A stretch of DNA of 64,000 nucleotides, from NCBI GenBank assembly GCA_021613535.1, contig CP075496.1, positions 4,898,001 through 4,962,000 of the forward strand, in the 5' to 3' direction. The stretch is from Adineta vaga. Taxonomy: Eukaryota; Rotifera. A program made the position numbers and the translations under genes. Under the pieces are notes generated by a model, which had not been told where the DNA came from, searched no databases, and saw nothing but the letters and a program-made list of their open reading frames with translations. Each line of letters opens with the position of its first letter. The first letter of the stretch is position 1. Shown here in pieces: positions 61,992 through 64,000 of this stretch.

Positions 61992-63920
61992 ATGAAAATA
62001 ACTATGCAACATTCATCGGTCCAATTAAATGACTTACCTGATGAAATCCTTATAATTATTTTGAAAAAATTGGACTACGATTAAATACTCTATTCTATAA
62101 GCGGTGTTAATAAACGGCTCACTACGTTGGTACAAGATACAATTTTTACACGTCATTTAACATTGATGAAATATTTCTCTGATAATTCTTTCCAATCGTT
62201 ATCTGATACAATACTTGATCGGTTTTATTCAGAAGTTTTACCTTCGATTCATCATAAAATCCAATGGCTTGATGTTGAATTATCATCTATAGAACGTATT
62301 GTTCTTTGTGGAAATTATCCTAATTTATGCAAACTGGGTCTATATAACCTTGAAATAAAAAGAGCGAAACATCTATTTACTGGTAAGACATTTTATCTTA
62401 GTTGTCTTTGATTTCTGAACAAATAGTATGCATTGCATTCATCTCACAGTAAATTTGACAGAACTGAGTAAATCATTGAATATTGGATTGATAAAAAATT
62501 AGTTTTACCTTTGAATATAGACTCTGAATAAGAATAGAGTCTTTATCAGAAAAAAGGTTGTTTGTAAACATTTCTATTGGAAATAAGGTTTTTCTCAAAT
62601 GATGTATATAGACGATTAATTTCTTTGTAAAGGCTTTTGTATTTATATTTAGATGAAACTATTTTCAGCGACTCATTTAAAAATAAGATTATATCGCTTC
62701 ATATTAGTACAGATGAAAAGCAAAGTGCAACGAACGATGATAATACAAACTTATAGATATCTTTACCGTGTTCAACAATCTACAGGAATTCAAATTCGAT
62801 TCAAATTCAATTAATCCTATACACTCATCGTTTGATATTTCACCTCCAAATTTTATTTCTTCAACTCTGTTAGAATTACATGTTAATGTAACCCATTTCT
62901 ACGACTGTATTTGTTTACTTGATGAACGTTTTTCTCAACTTCAGGCCCTTTATGTTAACACTATTTGGATTCGTCGTTCTTCACTTCGAACAATCAATAA
63001 TATGGTAGATTATTTGCATTAATATCTAATTTATTCAAATGATATTCTATTTTTTTTAGGAAAATTTACTGAATTTAAAATGCTTTTCTTTACGTTGTGA
63101 TACTATTACAGTTCATTACGATGAATTAATTCTTCCACTTTTACATAGAATGATAAATATAGAAAAACTTGATTTATATCTTCAAATTACTGACAGGAAA
63201 ATGTATATTGATGGAAATGATTTGAAAAGAAATATTATCAGTCATATGTCACAATTAAATCGATTTAAATTTAACATTCACTCAACTGTTTATGATCATA
63301 AAGAAATTAGTTTATTATCAAATGAAGATATTCGACATACATTCAATGATTTTCAAAATAGTAAAATTATTTCTTGTGTTGATTATTTTCCCGAAATGGA
63401 ACGAGGCCAATGCCATATTTATTCATATCCGTATGAATTAAAAGAATATCACCAAATAACAAATAATTTTCCAGGTGGATCATTTAAACATGTTCGTGAA
63501 ATATCATTATTTGATGTACGACCTTTTGAACATAAGTTTTTTCTTCAAATTTCTCAATCGTTTCCACTTATCAAAAAATTAACATTGGTTAATGAGAAAC
63601 CACAAAATGATAAACGAAATACAAAATTAGATGATAAAGATCAACATTCATCAACGAGTGAATATCCACATCTTGCTTATCTTAATCTTGAGGAAGCACA
63701 TGATGATTACATCGAACAATTTCTTGTTCATACAAAGACCTTTCTACCAAATAATGTTTATCTCTCTGTCGATTATCAAGTACTGAAAAGGGTGACACAA
63801 CATTTTAAAAGAAATACAACGCGAATAAATTGCGTTAAACTAGATTATTTATGTCTAATTGGAAAATGTCGAATTCCTAAATATGTAAGAGAATATTTTC
63901 CTCATACAAAAATGTTATGA
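61992..63920 (+). pseudogene. F-box/LRR-like gene with disabling changes
   Basis: ATG at 61992 leads into an F-box (VQLNDLPDEILIIILKKLDY), but an in-frame TAA at 62082-62084 stops it within the F-box; the same frame then continues through SISGVNKRLTTLVQDTIFTR and IQWLDVELSSIERIVLCGNY. A ~270-bp intron-like region follows (62382-62653). After it, one missing base near 62755 shifts the frame before DIFTVFNNLQEFKFDSNSIN. The last exon (after the intron ending near 63059) is long and open: LLNLKCFSLRCDTITVHYDE to REYFPHTKML with stop at 63918-63920. Leucine-rich spacing fits an F-box plus LRR-like adaptor for SCF ubiquitin ligases. Two breaks make it a probable pseudogene, though the 3' 256-codon frame is intact. 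Such F-box families are large in rotifers (from memory). Confidence 0.65.
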
Positions 63921-64000
63921 GTGTCATCAATGATTATTTAAATAAAATTTTCAAATGCTGTTTAATTAATAGAGAATAAAAAATATTGAAATGAAACGAG

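Noticed and set aside
1-64000. CRISPR arrays, bacterial operons, phage or viral genes, transposon ORFs
   Set aside because: None seen: no spaced direct repeats, transposase, reverse transcriptase or integrase motif on either strand.

Overview
This is a eukaryotic (animal) genomic window: AT-rich, about 22 protein-coding loci on both strands, most split by very short introns (typically 48-80 bp, GT-AG) and packed a few hundred bases apart. Gene content is metazoan: an even-skipped homeobox gene, receptor guanylyl cyclase, FNIP, TOGARAM1, a two-pore channel, B4GAT1, BRD7/9 and SRP9. Tiny introns, a D8C-type type-II membrane protein, an F-box gene in decay and a bacterial-type Ohr peroxidase with its own intron together suggest a bdelloid rotifer. 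That assignment is inference from style and content, not from any database search.

Layout. 1-1.04 kb: 3' end of the amidotransferase subunit QRSL1/GatA, with two frame breaks. 1.24-2.04 kb (-): type-II membrane protein with a D8C-like domain. 2.5-3.5 kb (+): decayed gene. 3.9-4.5 kb (+): coactosin. 4.9-8.6 kb (+): folliculin-interacting protein. 9.2-9.7 kb (-): small secreted, peptide-precursor-like protein. 9.7-12.5 kb: no gene seen. 12.5-15.3 kb (-): ATAD5/Elg1-like clamp unloader, head-to-head with UBL3 (15.6-16.2 kb, +). 17.8-23.0 kb (-): membrane guanylyl cyclase. 24.3-24.9 kb (+): unrecognised single-exon protein. 25.3-35.1 kb (-): one long TOGARAM1/crescerin gene. 36.0-37.6 kb (-): two tandem PRA1-family genes. 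37.8-39.6 kb (-): BRD7/BRD9. 39.6-43.1 kb: gene-free stretch upstream of evx (43.1-43.9 kb, +). 44.6-44.8 kb (-): SRP9. 45.3-46.9 kb (-): tropomyosin with a pair of 70-bp mutually exclusive exons. 49.0-50.6 kb (+): CUB-trypsin protease. 50.75-51.3 kb (-): Ohr. 51.4-54.8 kb (-): two-pore channel. 54.9-56.4 kb (-): B4GAT1. 56.4-56.9 kb (-): Gly/Ser-rich unknown. 57.1-59.3 kb (-): membrane-anchored hexokinase. 59.55-60.46 kb (-): RABAC1. 60.8-61.2 kb (-): broken secreted protein. 62.0-63.9 kb (+): F-box/LRR-like pseudogene.

The genes do not form one pathway; this is an ordinary animal gene neighbourhood. I see no clear new multi-gene system. The strongest observations are the tropomyosin exon pair (equal length, same phase, joint inclusion gives an immediate stop), the probable horizontally acquired Ohr gene, the ATAD5-like protein whose Walker A lysine is replaced by threonine, a two-pore channel with a changed second filter, and a secreted peptide-precursor candidate. 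Several frame breaks lie near the window ends; they may be real decay or consensus errors, and the sequence alone cannot separate the two. Exon boundaries were read by eye from splice sites and frame continuity.
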